DNA of 24,404 bases, taken from positions 1 through 24,404 of the forward strand of contig JALKBU010000794.1 in assembly GCA_023091735.1 (NCBI GenBank). Direction: 5' to 3'. The stretch is from Trichomonas tenax. Taxonomy: Eukaryota > Parabasalia > Trichomonadida > Trichomonadidae. Below are positions 9,619 through 17,486 of this stretch, one piece after another. The translations under genes were made by a program, and so were the position numbers. Each line of letters starts with the position of its first letter. Within the stretch, counting starts at the first letter, position 1. The notes below the pieces were generated by a model that had not been told where the DNA came from, searched no databases, and worked only from the letters and a program-made list of their open reading frames with translations.

Positions 9619-9921
9619 TTAGAAATCGAACATATCGCCGAGGTCTAATGGAGCAGCGGCCTCTTCCTCCTTCTCCTCCTCCTTTGGAGCATCAGCGGCT
9701 GGAGCGGCGCCACCCATAACAGCACCGACAGAGACCATCTTCTTTGATCCCTCCTGGATGAGGTCCTCGATATTCTTTCCATTCATCTTGTTGACGACCT
9801 CGTTGAGTCTCTCCTCGTCGACGGAGACACCGACGGACTCGAGGATGGACTTGACCTTGGCGGCGTCTGGATTGGAGTCACCACTAGAGCGTGCAAGAAG
9901 GTAAGCGGCAATGTACTTCAT
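9619..9921 (-). CDS. RPLP2: 60S acidic ribosomal protein P2 (stalk protein)
   Basis: A 100-residue protein with the standard P2 plan. The N-terminal helical dimerisation domain is at 1-65 (MKYIAAYLLA, ILESVGVSVDEERLN, NGKNIEDLI), then an Ala/Gly hinge near 67-80, an acidic run (KEEEKEEE) and a short hydrophobic tail. The N-terminal wording fits P2 rather than P1. P2 with P1 and P0 forms the lateral stalk that recruits translational GTPases. The tail ends LGDMFDF instead of the usual eukaryotic SDDDMGFGLFD, so the acidic-hydrophobic pattern is kept in a shorter, divergent form. Strongly biased codons (GAG, GTC, AAG) fit high expression. Upstream are a TAACGATA box, CCTTT-rich sequence and three TTTAYRTGNCA motifs. 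The stop is embedded in TAAATAAA, matching the trichomonad poly(A) signal overlapping the stop codon. Confidence 0.95.
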   Translation of the reverse strand: MKYIAAYLLARSSGDSNPDAAKVKSILESVGVSVDEERLNEVVNKMNGKNIEDLIQEGSKKMVSVGAVMGGAAPAADAPKEEEKEEEAAAPLDLGDMFDF

Positions 9922-9958
9922 AGAAAAGGGGGAACAAAGGGGTCGGACAAAACTTTAC

Positions 9959-9966
9959 TATCGTTA
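9959..9966 (-). promoter_or_regulatory. TAACGATA box in the P2 promoter
   Basis: TATCGTTA on the plus strand gives TAACGATA on the P2 coding strand, 38-45 nt before the ATG. This octamer is the Myb recognition element described for T. vaginalis promoters, and the position suits core-promoter use. Between it and the ATG lie two CCTTT-containing C-runs, resembling the CCTTT-type initiator-overlapping motif of trichomonads. Confidence 0.55.
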
Positions 9967-9971
9967 GACTC

Positions 9972-10048
9972 TGTCACGTAAAGCATCAGATTTCAGATTT
10001 ATACTCTTTACATGCCAGAATAATTGTTTTTAAATAATTTACATGTCA
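9972..10048. promoter_or_regulatory. Three TTTAYRTGNCA motifs upstream of P2
   Basis: TTTACGTGACA (minus strand, 9972-9982), TTTACATGCCA (plus, 10007-10017) and TTTACATGTCA (plus, 10038-10048) lie 51-127 nt before the P2 ATG. Near-identical copies precede Sec24 and the helical gene at 19351. They are inferred to be binding sites for one transcription factor. Confidence 0.5.
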
Positions 10049-10247
10049 AATTTAAGATTCATGTAGGTTTTATGTTGTTTGAAAATAGAGGTAAATGAGA
10101 ATTTGAAGAAACAATAAAATGCCGAATATATGATATTGAAAGAAATGCATCTAAAAAGAATTTCCAAATTCAATTATAATATAATAATGAAAAATAGTAG
10201 AATTTAAATAGTTCGGTTTTATATAAAATAAAGTTATTACAATATAA

Positions 10248-12419
10248 TTATGCAGTTCTGATCTCGTTAAGCCAGTTGTCAATTCCGCTGTGTGTATCTG
10301 TTGCGTCGTCGGCAAGAATCGATCCGAAGATAGTCTCACGCGGATCACCTTGTGGAATGATCTCAACTGGAAGATATCTCTGAGAAATTGTCATAGATTC
10401 CTGGATGAGATTCTGGACGTACTGCGCTGACTCGTTTTGCAAATCTGGAAGAGTGTCTGGAAGTTTCTCACCTGGCCTTACTCCGAAAACGTTCTGGAGG
10501 AAATCGGCTGATGCGCCTTGCGAAACCCAGATAATGATTTTGTCGAGCATGTGAACGAGGAAGACTGCACCGGCAGCGAAAGACTTTCCTGAAAGAGCGA
10601 GAGCACCACTGCGTGTGTCAATAGCAAATAATCTTGGATAAATACGGAGCATGAGATCAACGATGTTTGTTGAGCGGTATTCGACAATTGTTGCAATGCG
10701 TCCATCGACGCCAAGTGGATGGCGAGCGGAAAGGAGAGGCGAGAGAGTGAGTGCGTGTGCAGCATGGTTGAAGTACTCGAGAGGAATTGCTTTTCCGTTG
10801 AGCTTGTTGCACTCCTTCTTGAAGTTAGCGAGAGCGGCTATTGGACCATTTGTGATTGTATCGATGACTGCCTTCTTCATAAGGAAGCAGAGGAGGGCGC
10901 CTTCATCGATAGAGCTGCGGATGAGGCCGATATCCTGAGAAACTTTGATTTCGAATGTGAAGATTCTGATCATACGCTGCTGGTCCTTGGTCGTCCAAAG
11001 CATAGCGAGCTGGAAGAGCGCGCGCTGCGTGGTGAGCGGGTTCTCAATCTGGAGCTCGAATCCGATTGAATTGTGTGGATTGAGGATTGGGAACGAAATA
11101 AGATCATGATTTTGGATGACGAAAGTACCCTGTGGGCGAACCATCTTGATTCCCTCTGTTGCCCTAAGGCGGATGCTGCAGTTGTAGTAGTAATCTGCTG
11201 TAAATGTCGAGAAAATATCGTTATGCATCTTAAATGCGATGTCTGGCGAGAACTGACCATAGTACTTGCACACACCTCCTGTAAGGCCGCATGGGACGCC
11301 AATAACTGCCGCGTCAGCAGGTTGGTCAGATACAAGGAAGAGATTGATAGAAATGCTTGATCTGTTGAGTGCAAATGAGATTTCTCTGTAGAATTTGCAT
11401 GAATCTGTTGGTGGAATGTGAATGAGATCGATTTCTGTTGTCTGCTGTGTAATTTGCCTCATTGGGACAAGACGTGGGCCGTATGTTGGTCTGCCATAGA
11501 TGCCAGCGACAACTACACCACCGAGAGGAGACATAAGTCTGTTTACGCACTCAAGTGCAGATCCGAAGCAATTTCCATCGGCTTCAGGTGGTCTCTCGAT
11601 GAGCATGTTAATCACCTGGTTAAGCTGTTCTCTGCACTCGCCGAGAAGAGAAACAAATGGGAACTGAATGTTGACATCTGAGAGATCGCCAACAATGAAT
11701 TCTGTTTGGTGCCTAAAATCGTATATTGTGATTTTGTTTGATGTGGTCATAATCGAAATTCTAACGTTGTCATCGAGTTGTGCGACAGATGCCAAAACGC
11801 TTGTTAAAAACTGCGCTGTGAAGCCGGATTGTACGGCAGGAGTGGAAGTATCGACGATTATGCAGAAAGCGGAGATTACGTAAGGCATCGCGATGTACTG
11901 CCTTGGAGCTATAATGTCGTAAACAGGGTTAGAAAGCTCAGGGCGTGACTGAACTGGCTGATTGAGCGTCTGCTCAGACAGCATGTTCTTGTTTCCGCAC
12001 ATTGGGCATCCGTAAGCCCTTCCATCAGGGAATGTTTGTGTGTATGGAGAAAGATAAGATGCGCACTTTGCACAGCGAGGAACACCGGATTGTACGTAAT
12101 TGAGAACCGGAACGTCAGCAACTTGCGAAGGGAAAACGACTAAACCGATTGGAACGCCGGCATTATCGGCGATTGTCTGATTTGCGGGGAGAACTGTGAC
12201 AACTGGTCTGAAATATGACGGGAAAATGTCTCCAGCACCAGATGGCTTAGGATTTACGACGTGTTCGGACTGCCACGGGGTGCAATTCTTGATTTGTGCT
12301 GCAGTGGCTGCTGGGCTGACGTTCATCATCTGAACTGACTGCGCGGCGGTCGGTTGGACGGCGGCGGGAACAGGCTGAGGTGCCATTCCTTGAGATGGTA
12401 ACACATAACGACGATTCAT
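10248..12419 (-). CDS. SEC24: COPII coat subunit Sec24
   Basis: A 723-residue protein if the first ATG (12419) is used. An in-frame extension to 12443 begins with TTG and is not adopted. Sec24 selects cargo and forms the inner COPII coat with Sec23 on ER exit sites. Order: a Pro/Ala/Gln-rich N-terminus (1-45); a zinc finger with CxxC pairs at Cys116/119 and Cys138/141 (RCAKCASYLSPY, YGCPMCGN); a trunk/vWA-like domain (FCIIVDTSTPAVQSGF); a beta-sandwich region (FTADYYYNCSIRLRATEGIK); an all-helical region (RIFTFEIKVSQDIGLIRSSIDEGALLCFL); and a C-terminal gelsolin-like domain. It is shorter than fungal or animal Sec24 (about 900-1,100), mainly through a reduced disordered N-terminus. Upstream are TTTACGTGTCA at 12484-12494 and the 14-mer shared with the Hsp70-like gene's upstream region. 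The stop TAA is followed by AT-rich DNA. Confidence 0.93.
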   Translation of the reverse strand: MNRRYVLPSQGMAPQPVPAAVQPTAAQSVQMMNVSPAATAAQIKNCTPWQSEHVVNPKPSGAGDIFPSYFRPVVTVLPANQTIADNAGVPIGLVVFPSQVADVPVLNYVQSGVPRCAKCASYLSPYTQTFPDGRAYGCPMCGNKNMLSEQTLNQPVQSRPELSNPVYDIIAPRQYIAMPYVISAFCIIVDTSTPAVQSGFTAQFLTSVLASVAQLDDNVRISIMTTSNKITIYDFRHQTEFIVGDLSDVNIQFPFVSLLGECREQLNQVINMLIERPPEADGNCFGSALECVNRLMSPLGGVVVAGIYGRPTYGPRLVPMRQITQQTTEIDLIHIPPTDSCKFYREISFALNRSSISINLFLVSDQPADAAVIGVPCGLTGGVCKYYGQFSPDIAFKMHNDIFSTFTADYYYNCSIRLRATEGIKMVRPQGTFVIQNHDLISFPILNPHNSIGFELQIENPLTTQRALFQLAMLWTTKDQQRMIRIFTFEIKVSQDIGLIRSSIDEGALLCFLMKKAVIDTITNGPIAALANFKKECNKLNGKAIPLEYFNHAAHALTLSPLLSARHPLGVDGRIATIVEYRSTNIVDLMLRIYPRLFAIDTRSGALALSGKSFAAGAVFLVHMLDKIIIWVSQGASADFLQNVFGVRPGEKLPDTLPDLQNESAQYVQNLIQESMTISQRYLPVEIIPQGDPRETIFGSILADDATDTHSGIDNWLNEIRTA

Positions 12420-13179
12420 GTTTTTTTCCTGGTCACGTTTCAAAATAACCTTAATACAAATCTTTTCAGAACTTATTTGTCACTTTACGTGTCAAATCGT
12501 AATTTATAAGAGCGAAATCCAAAATAAATTATTTATATAAACTTATACTTGACGGGGTGAGACACTCATCAAAATGGGGCCAGTCCCATATTTTGAAATT
12601 TAGTTTAGCTCAGTGGCACAATTATATAATCGATTGATACGATAAATGGCTGCTTTATCACATGAATTCATTTCATTTTTAATAAATTCAAAATCGAATT
12701 AAGCAATATTTGGATAAATGATATGCACAGATGCGTTCATTTCACTTTTATTAGCAATTGTTGAAACCAATAAAAGGAATTGATTATAATCACGTATTTT
12801 CCAAGCCAACTATTTGACATTTGACACGTTAAGATTTTTGTCAAAGCAATCTTTCGCATCCCTACATTGGATATTGTCATGAAAAATTTAAGCTATAGCT
12901 TTCAATCTAAGAGCACATACTCATTTTCCAAAAAATGGCTGTTTAGGACAATGAATAGATCCAAAAAGCATTGATTTTTCAAAAAGCAATACAACTTTTG
13001 ACATGTAAAATAATATCAAATTGTTTTTCTTCAATTGAATCAATATATATTGATTTTCTCTCTATAAAGCATGTATTATCATTTCTAAGCAATAATTCTG
13101 AAATGAGATTTTCATTTCCTCCATAAATAATAGTATAATATTTAATAAAACAAACAAAATAAAAAATCAAACAATAAGT
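12420..13179. other. Sec24 upstream / USP downstream intergenic region
   Basis: 760 bp without a gene. It contains two small adjacent hairpins: GGTGAG/CTCATC at about 12555-12570 with one G-U, and ATGGG-CCCAT at about 12574-12589. An inverted copy of the recurring motif, TTGACATGTAAA, is at 12998-13009. A tRNA A-box look-alike near 12605-12616 was rejected. Confidence 0.55.
12484..12494 (+). promoter_or_regulatory. TTTACGTGTCA motif upstream of Sec24
   Basis: Matches the recurring TTTAYRTGWCA consensus, 65-75 nt before the Sec24 ATG and in antisense orientation to it. Immediately next to it (12472-12485) is CTTATTTGTCACTT, whose reverse complement recurs at 24084-24097 upstream of the Hsp70-like gene. 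Confidence 0.45.
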
Positions 13180-14748
13180 CTATATTTGATAGATAAGGAT
13201 GTATGCATTTGGACCAAATGCATCTCCCGGCCTTGCTGGTGATGCTTTCATGTCGTTAAACAAATACCATTTGTTGCTTTCTTGATCAAGAGTGACTGAT
13301 ATGTAGTGGCCATAGTCGAGAGTTCCATCGTGAAAGATAGAAGAAACAAGATGCATTGGTGAAGCACCTTTGAATAAACGAGAAAGATTTAAATTCGGTG
13401 GATATCTAATGATCTTGTTATTTTTCTTTTCATAATTATCAAAACGAGAGAGCTGGATGATTAAAACAGGCGGCAACTTCTCAATCACAGTCTGCCTTAT
13501 TGCTTCAACTCTTGTCTGGCATTTACTGCAAAACCACATGTTATCTTGTTCAAGTTTTTCTGGACGACAATAAGCATCAAAAATATCATCTAAGGAATCT
13601 CCTTGTAAAGGTAGGGGTAATATCATAAAGTCTTCTTTAAGCTCTTCGAAGTTTGCGCACTTTGTACATTTAATGATTGTTTTAGTTTGACCGTAAAATA
13701 AATCGGATATAATTGACTTATTTTCTAAAGCTATATCTTCATGTATTCCATTTAATATAGCACTCAAAGCTTCTTGCGCATCATGTTCAGCGAAATTTGC
13801 GAGAGATTTATGTTTTGAAATAATAACGTTTCGTAATTCTCTTGGATTGACTGGTGCATCTTCTTTTGCCATCATGTCCAATAAATTTTTGAATTGTGTC
13901 GCAATTCCTCCGTTCGTTTTCTTTTTTTCTTCGTTATAATTTAAAGCATTATCGAAGTTCGGTGAGAGAATGTAGTCATACAAAGGCTTAAGATGAGCAA
14001 TACATTGAATTGCTGAATTGAGAAAGCATGTATTACCGAGATTTAACAAGCCTATCGGCATTGGCGTGAATGTTTGTGTTGGTAATGTCGAACATACAAT
14101 GGCGAGGTTGTGGTTGGGTTTTTGCTTGAAGTTTAAAGGCAAAGTAGCAAGTAACGAAGAATGCGAATTGCGCAAATGCTTTGTAAACCTTACTAAGTTA
14201 CCGTGATTTCTTACGTATTCTCCGATGTGTTCATTTTCATTGATCTTTACGCGCAATTTATTTGCAAAAACGTAATCATTTGGATCAACTCGCAAACTTT
14301 TGCATAAATGAGGTTTTAAATCGCCAAATATCCAATCAGGGTCGACCGTTTTTGACACAAGTTCGTGGTTTTCAGGCTGTATTTTAAGAACTAAAGGTTC
14401 TAAAATAATGCAACTATCTAAAGTGCGTGGATGTATTGAACATTTTCGAATTATCTCTGGACCTCCTTTAAAAATAGATAAAAGATAACGAAAAGTTTCA
14501 ACAGGAATTGCATAAAAATCTTTCTTGTAAACGAGTTTTGGTTTTAAAGTGTTTCCATTGAGTAAGCTGAAGTTCGTTATAGGTCCTGGCATCGGCATAT
14601 TAGAATGATGAATAAATGATGTCAAAGATTTGAACCAAGAAGTCTCGATTATTGCTATATCATAGCTTTTCCCTGTCTTGAGAGGAGAACCGAACTCATC
14701 CCTTCGACAATATAAATCAACACGAATTGCATCAGGAGAAATTGTCAT
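13180..14748 (-). CDS. DUSP-type ubiquitin carboxyl-terminal hydrolase (USP, peptidase C19)
   Basis: A 522-residue cysteine protease that removes ubiquitin from conjugates. The N-terminal 1-125 looks like a DUSP domain (PGPITN at 55-60, then KPKLVYKKDFYAIP, then GGPEIIRKC at 95-103). A ubiquitin-like linker may lie at 120-205. The catalytic domain runs from 231 to the end: Cys box GLLNLGNTCFLNS with Cys241; the EHDAQE motif at 321-326; zinc ribbon C361xxC364 and C407xxC410; SRFDNYEKK after LIIQL; His box DYGHYISV with His481; and a partner Asp near 499 (YLFNDMKAS). All catalytic residues are present, so it should be active. The DUSP-USP plan is like USP4/11/15 but lacks their long inserts. 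The ATG at 14748 is preceded by an A/T-rich run, and an inserted repeat element starts 74 bp upstream, so the native promoter may be confined to that gap or replaced. Confidence 0.92.
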   Translation of the reverse strand: MTISPDAIRVDLYCRRDEFGSPLKTGKSYDIAIIETSWFKSLTSFIHHSNMPMPGPITNFSLLNGNTLKPKLVYKKDFYAIPVETFRYLLSIFKGGPEIIRKCSIHPRTLDSCIILEPLVLKIQPENHELVSKTVDPDWIFGDLKPHLCKSLRVDPNDYVFANKLRVKINENEHIGEYVRNHGNLVRFTKHLRNSHSSLLATLPLNFKQKPNHNLAIVCSTLPTQTFTPMPIGLLNLGNTCFLNSAIQCIAHLKPLYDYILSPNFDNALNYNEEKKKTNGGIATQFKNLLDMMAKEDAPVNPRELRNVIISKHKSLANFAEHDAQEALSAILNGIHEDIALENKSIISDLFYGQTKTIIKCTKCANFEELKEDFMILPLPLQGDSLDDIFDAYCRPEKLEQDNMWFCSKCQTRVEAIRQTVIEKLPPVLIIQLSRFDNYEKKNNKIIRYPPNLNLSRLFKGASPMHLVSSIFHDGTLDYGHYISVTLDQESNKWYLFNDMKASPARPGDAFGPNAYILIYQI

Positions 14749-14815
14749 TCTAAAAAAATAATAAAATTTTGTTTACAAAATACAATCTACAGCATTTTTT
14801 AATTGCAAAATATGT

Positions 14816-14822
14816 GCAAAAC
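14816..14822. repeat. Left target-site duplication GCAAAAC
   Basis: Seven bases directly before the left inverted end, identical to 15416-15422 after the right end. Confidence 0.75.
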
Positions 14823-15415
14823 TAGGGTTGCGCATTTGGAAGAAAAGTGAGAAAATTCCAGTTCTCGAAAAACCCTACTTCCTTCCAAACAATTATTTGT
14901 AAAAAAAATTTGACTCCCCTCAGTCACTTTTGGAAGAATTTTTTAGATTTTTTTGATGGAAGAAATTTTCTGTATCCGACCAAATTTTTGTTGAATGAAT
15001 GTATGATGCATTTAGATCATATGCCGTTAATATCGTTTCAATAGTTTACATGGCAGGAAAAAGACGATTGGAAGTAAGATCTTCACAAAATTCAGGATTT
15101 TCTTTTAAGTTTTATGATATTGCCCGAGGAAATGGTTTTCAAATACTAATAAGATCTTACTACCACAAAATTGATCAATTTTATTAAGTTTTTTAAAATA
15201 AATTTTTCAAAATTCGCAATTTATTCGAAATTTTGAACTGCATCCACATTGGTCGTCTCTTATCCAAGCTAACAACATATACTTGAGCATAAGAGCTTTC
15301 TAGAAAAAGGAATATATTCTGTTGCGTAACAATATTTACATGTCAAAAAACAACTTCCAAAATAATTGCTACCTTCCTTCCATACCTCGACTCATCTTCC
15401 AAATGTGCAACCCTA
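14823..15415. mobile_element. MITE-like terminal-inverted-repeat element, 593 bp
   Basis: The left end (14823-14843, beginning TAGGGTTGCGCATTTGGAAG) is the inverted copy of the right end (15395-15415) over 21 bp with a single G/A difference. Both ends are abutted by the same 7-mer GCAAAAC (14816-14822 and 15416-15422), as expected of a target-site duplication; because the ends share CTAG, the exact boundary may be read one base further out with a 5-bp CAAAA duplication. TTGGAAG/CTTCCAA repeats recur in the subterminal parts (14836, 14878, 14929, 15354, 15374). Internal ORFs are at most 65 codons with no transposase motif, so the element must depend on a transposase elsewhere. The TAGGG tip recalls hAT elements, but those make 8-bp duplications, so the superfamily is unassigned. 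Confidence 0.85.
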
Positions 15416-15422
15416 GCAAAAC
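15416..15422. repeat. Right target-site duplication GCAAAAC
   Basis: Seven bases directly after the right inverted end, identical to 14816-14822. Confidence 0.75.
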
Positions 15423-16402
15423 GCTATTTTGTGGTCTGCAGATGCTGAGCTTTAACTTTGGTGGCAAAAGCACTCGGATTTTATTATTTTGTGGAAATTT
15501 GGACAATTAATGCTCATCAACATTCCTGTCTTTATGCAAAATGAAAAATGCAACTGCCTCATTTCATATCATCAAGCATGCACGCTGAATCTCGAAAAAA
15601 GGTTATAACACTTTTTTAAAGACATTATGTAGTCCAAAAAATGGACTTAGCTCTTTAATCATTTATTCTCAAAGAGTCTTGCTTAACTACGATGGTAGTG
15701 CACCTCACTCTGTCATGATTTATCAACATCTTTCATCAATTTCACTTTATTATTCACGATATTATTAGAATATACTTTTACTGACAAATTTCTCATGTTT
15801 GCGCTGGCAGAATCTATCAGATTGAAGAAAAAATCATATTTACCGAGTTTAATTATACAATCATATCCAAATTTTTTTAAACCAAGAGAATTACATTATA
15901 TTTTGTATTTGGCGTACACTCTAGGAGTATAATATGCGGTCTTTGTCACCATTGGTTTTGTCTTCACAATTTTGAGATACGATATCTAATCTTATTTACA
16001 CATGGATTTATGAAGGATAGCTGATATGACAACATTTGAAACATCATTTGGTAAACGTTTTATCTTGTTTTCTATGCTAGATTTCTCTTTAGTATAGTAA
16101 AAATCAATAAACGTCTGCACCAAATGTGCAAAAACCAAGAGAGCTTTACAGCGTTGAAATATATATATATATATCGGATGCATGTAGGAATCATTGAGCA
16201 AACTGTGTCGTGTTCTGTTGTCTTACAGTTTTTGCGCTTTGATGAAAATATCAATTATAATAGTTCTTATGCACTATTAATCATGTGCACATGGTCAAAA
16301 TTTGCAATAGATTATGATTTTCATGATAACATAAGCGGTTGTCATCGATTTTGAATCTTAAATATATTTATTTCACAATTTGCAAAACTAAGTTTTTTTG
16401 AT

Positions 16403-16435
16403 GATATACAACTCCAATGCTGGAGTGTATACATC
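16403..16435. repeat. Hairpin with ATGC loop
   Basis: Arms 16403-16416 (GATATACAACTCCA) and 16421-16435 (TGGAGTGTATACATC) pair along 13 or so positions with single-base bulges around a 4-nt loop. A T-rich stretch follows. Possible structured RNA or transcript-end hairpin; no partner gene is evident. Confidence 0.5.
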
Positions 16436-16560
16436 TAACTATTTTTTACTTTCTAATTTTCCATTTTTTCCTATTTATCTTTTATTTTTATTAAATCTAT
16501 GTTATTCTTTTTAATTATTGTTATTTATATCTAAATTCTGCGCAATTCACTTACAGATTT

Positions 16561-16562
<2 letters not shown>

Positions 16563-16586
<24 letters not shown>
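16563..16586. repeat. Poly-T tract of 24
   Basis: An uninterrupted run of 24 T in gene-free DNA. It is length-unstable in sequencing and possibly the poly(A) tail trace of a reverse-transcribed insertion on the minus strand, but no retrogene is recognisable beside it. Confidence 0.8.
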
Positions 16587-16591
<5 letters not shown>

Positions 16592-17215
16592 TCCATAAAT
16601 AATATTAATAAGTATTTACAAATATATTTGCAACCTTTTTAAATCCATTGGTGCATTTGTTCCATATAATTTACATTTCATCAAAATATAGTCGGAGAAA
16701 AATTTTGAAATTTCCTCAAAAAATTAGTTTTGCCTATAATAACCTATATAAAAAATGAAGTTAATGTAGCAATTTAAAAATTAAGTACGCATTTCGAAAA
16801 TCCTCGAAATTACGCCTGTGATACATCTGGTGGACGACACTGTATTTAAATAGGGGATGCATCCAATATTTAGGGGATGAAAATTATATACAGATATATT
16901 GATATACGCATGTGCAGAATGCTGTATCTATTCTAATTAATCAAATCTGAGCGTTTGAAAATTTAATTTAAATTTTATCTATCTCTAATAATGATTATAG
17001 TCAACTAAATTTCAATTCATATTGCCCAGGCCTGTATAGAACATGGAGAATTGAATCGAAATCTAGATGTTTCTGTAAAAATACTCGGATTTATCGCATT
17101 CTCTGCGGCACTCTGAGGTTTTTAGATCATTGTGCGTTCTAGAAACATCATGATGCCATAGAAAATGTATATTTGTAAAAAGAATGTCGAATGACTAAGT
17201 ACTAAGCAAATCTCG

Positions 17216-17291
17216 AAGGCGCCAACAGACAGCAAACCATAAACTGAGTCGAAAAGCTTCGCGCTTGTGATTCGTCGACTGTTGGTGCCTT
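17216..17291 (+). ncRNA. Candidate structured RNA: 13-bp stem with internal hairpin
   Basis: Arm 17216-17228 (AAGGCGCCAACAG) pairs along all 13 positions with 17279-17291 (CTGTTGGTGCCTT), allowing one G-U. Inside the 50-nt loop a second helix TCGA/TCGA (17249-17252 with 17275-17278) and a third AAGC/GCTT (17254-17257 with 17263-17266) nest cleanly. I do not recognise a known RNA family, the strand is a guess, and transcription is not shown. Confidence 0.35.
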
Positions 17292-17344
17292 TCTTGGGAT
17301 GAAGTTGCGATAATATCGAAGATTGAGAATTCTTTAATGAAGCA

Positions 17345-17414
17345 CCACTAGTTTTTCACTGGCAAAAGCAATGATTGCACTGATTGATTCTTGGAACTAG
17401 TGAAAAACTAGTGG
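17345..17414. repeat. Perfect 16-bp inverted repeat around a structured loop
   Basis: CCACTAGTTTTTCACT (17345-17360) is the exact reverse complement of 17399-17414. The 38-nt spacer contains a further hairpin GCAAT-g-ATTGC. No target duplication is seen outside the arms. Candidate precursor-like hairpin, foldback element or cruciform site. Confidence 0.6.
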
Positions 17415-17486
17415 AGAACGCATTACCACATTTGGTAGCACACATATAAGTTTAAAATTAGTAAATAAGGGGGTAGGGGATGCATC

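Larger units (their letters stand above)
9922..10247. other. P2 promoter and Sec24 3' flank
   Basis: 326 bp. The part nearest P2 carries the promoter elements annotated separately. The part nearest 10247 is the very AT-rich 3' flank of Sec24. No ORF or RNA gene is recognised. Confidence 0.6.
15423..16850. other. Gene-free AT-rich stretch
   Basis: No credible gene on either strand. Visible items are a small hairpin AGTCCA-aaaaa-TGGACT (15631-15647), a (TA)n run near 16158-16174, a strong hairpin at 16403-16435 and a 24-T homopolymer at 16563-16586. The few ORFs of 60-76 codons show no coding character and are not called. Confidence 0.65.
16851..17486. repeat. Segment bounded by two copies of TAGGGGATGCATC, rich in stem-loops
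   Basis: The 13-mer TAGGGGATGCATC occurs at 16851-16863 and again in direct orientation at 17474-17486; a shorter TAGGGGATG copy is at 16871-16879. Between them the sequence is less AT-rich than its surroundings and holds three inverted repeats (17066-17149, 17216-17291, 17345-17414). No ORF is recognised. It may be one or more non-coding RNA genes, or a non-autonomous element. The terminal repeats are direct; inverted ends were not found. Confidence 0.4.

Noticed and set aside
12420..12443. N-terminal extension of Sec24 by 8 residues
   Set aside because: The first codon is TTG; eukaryotic genes of this type start at ATG, and the next in-frame codon that is ATG is at 12419.
12605..12616. TTAGCTCAGTGG resembling a tRNA A box
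   Set aside because: No matching D-stem 3' arm, no anticodon stem, no GGTTCRA-type B box downstream and no acceptor pairing.
14847..15187. Two overlapping ORFs of 62-65 codons inside the inverted-repeat element
   Set aside because: Too short for a transposase and without DDE, hAT dimerisation or DNA-binding motifs.
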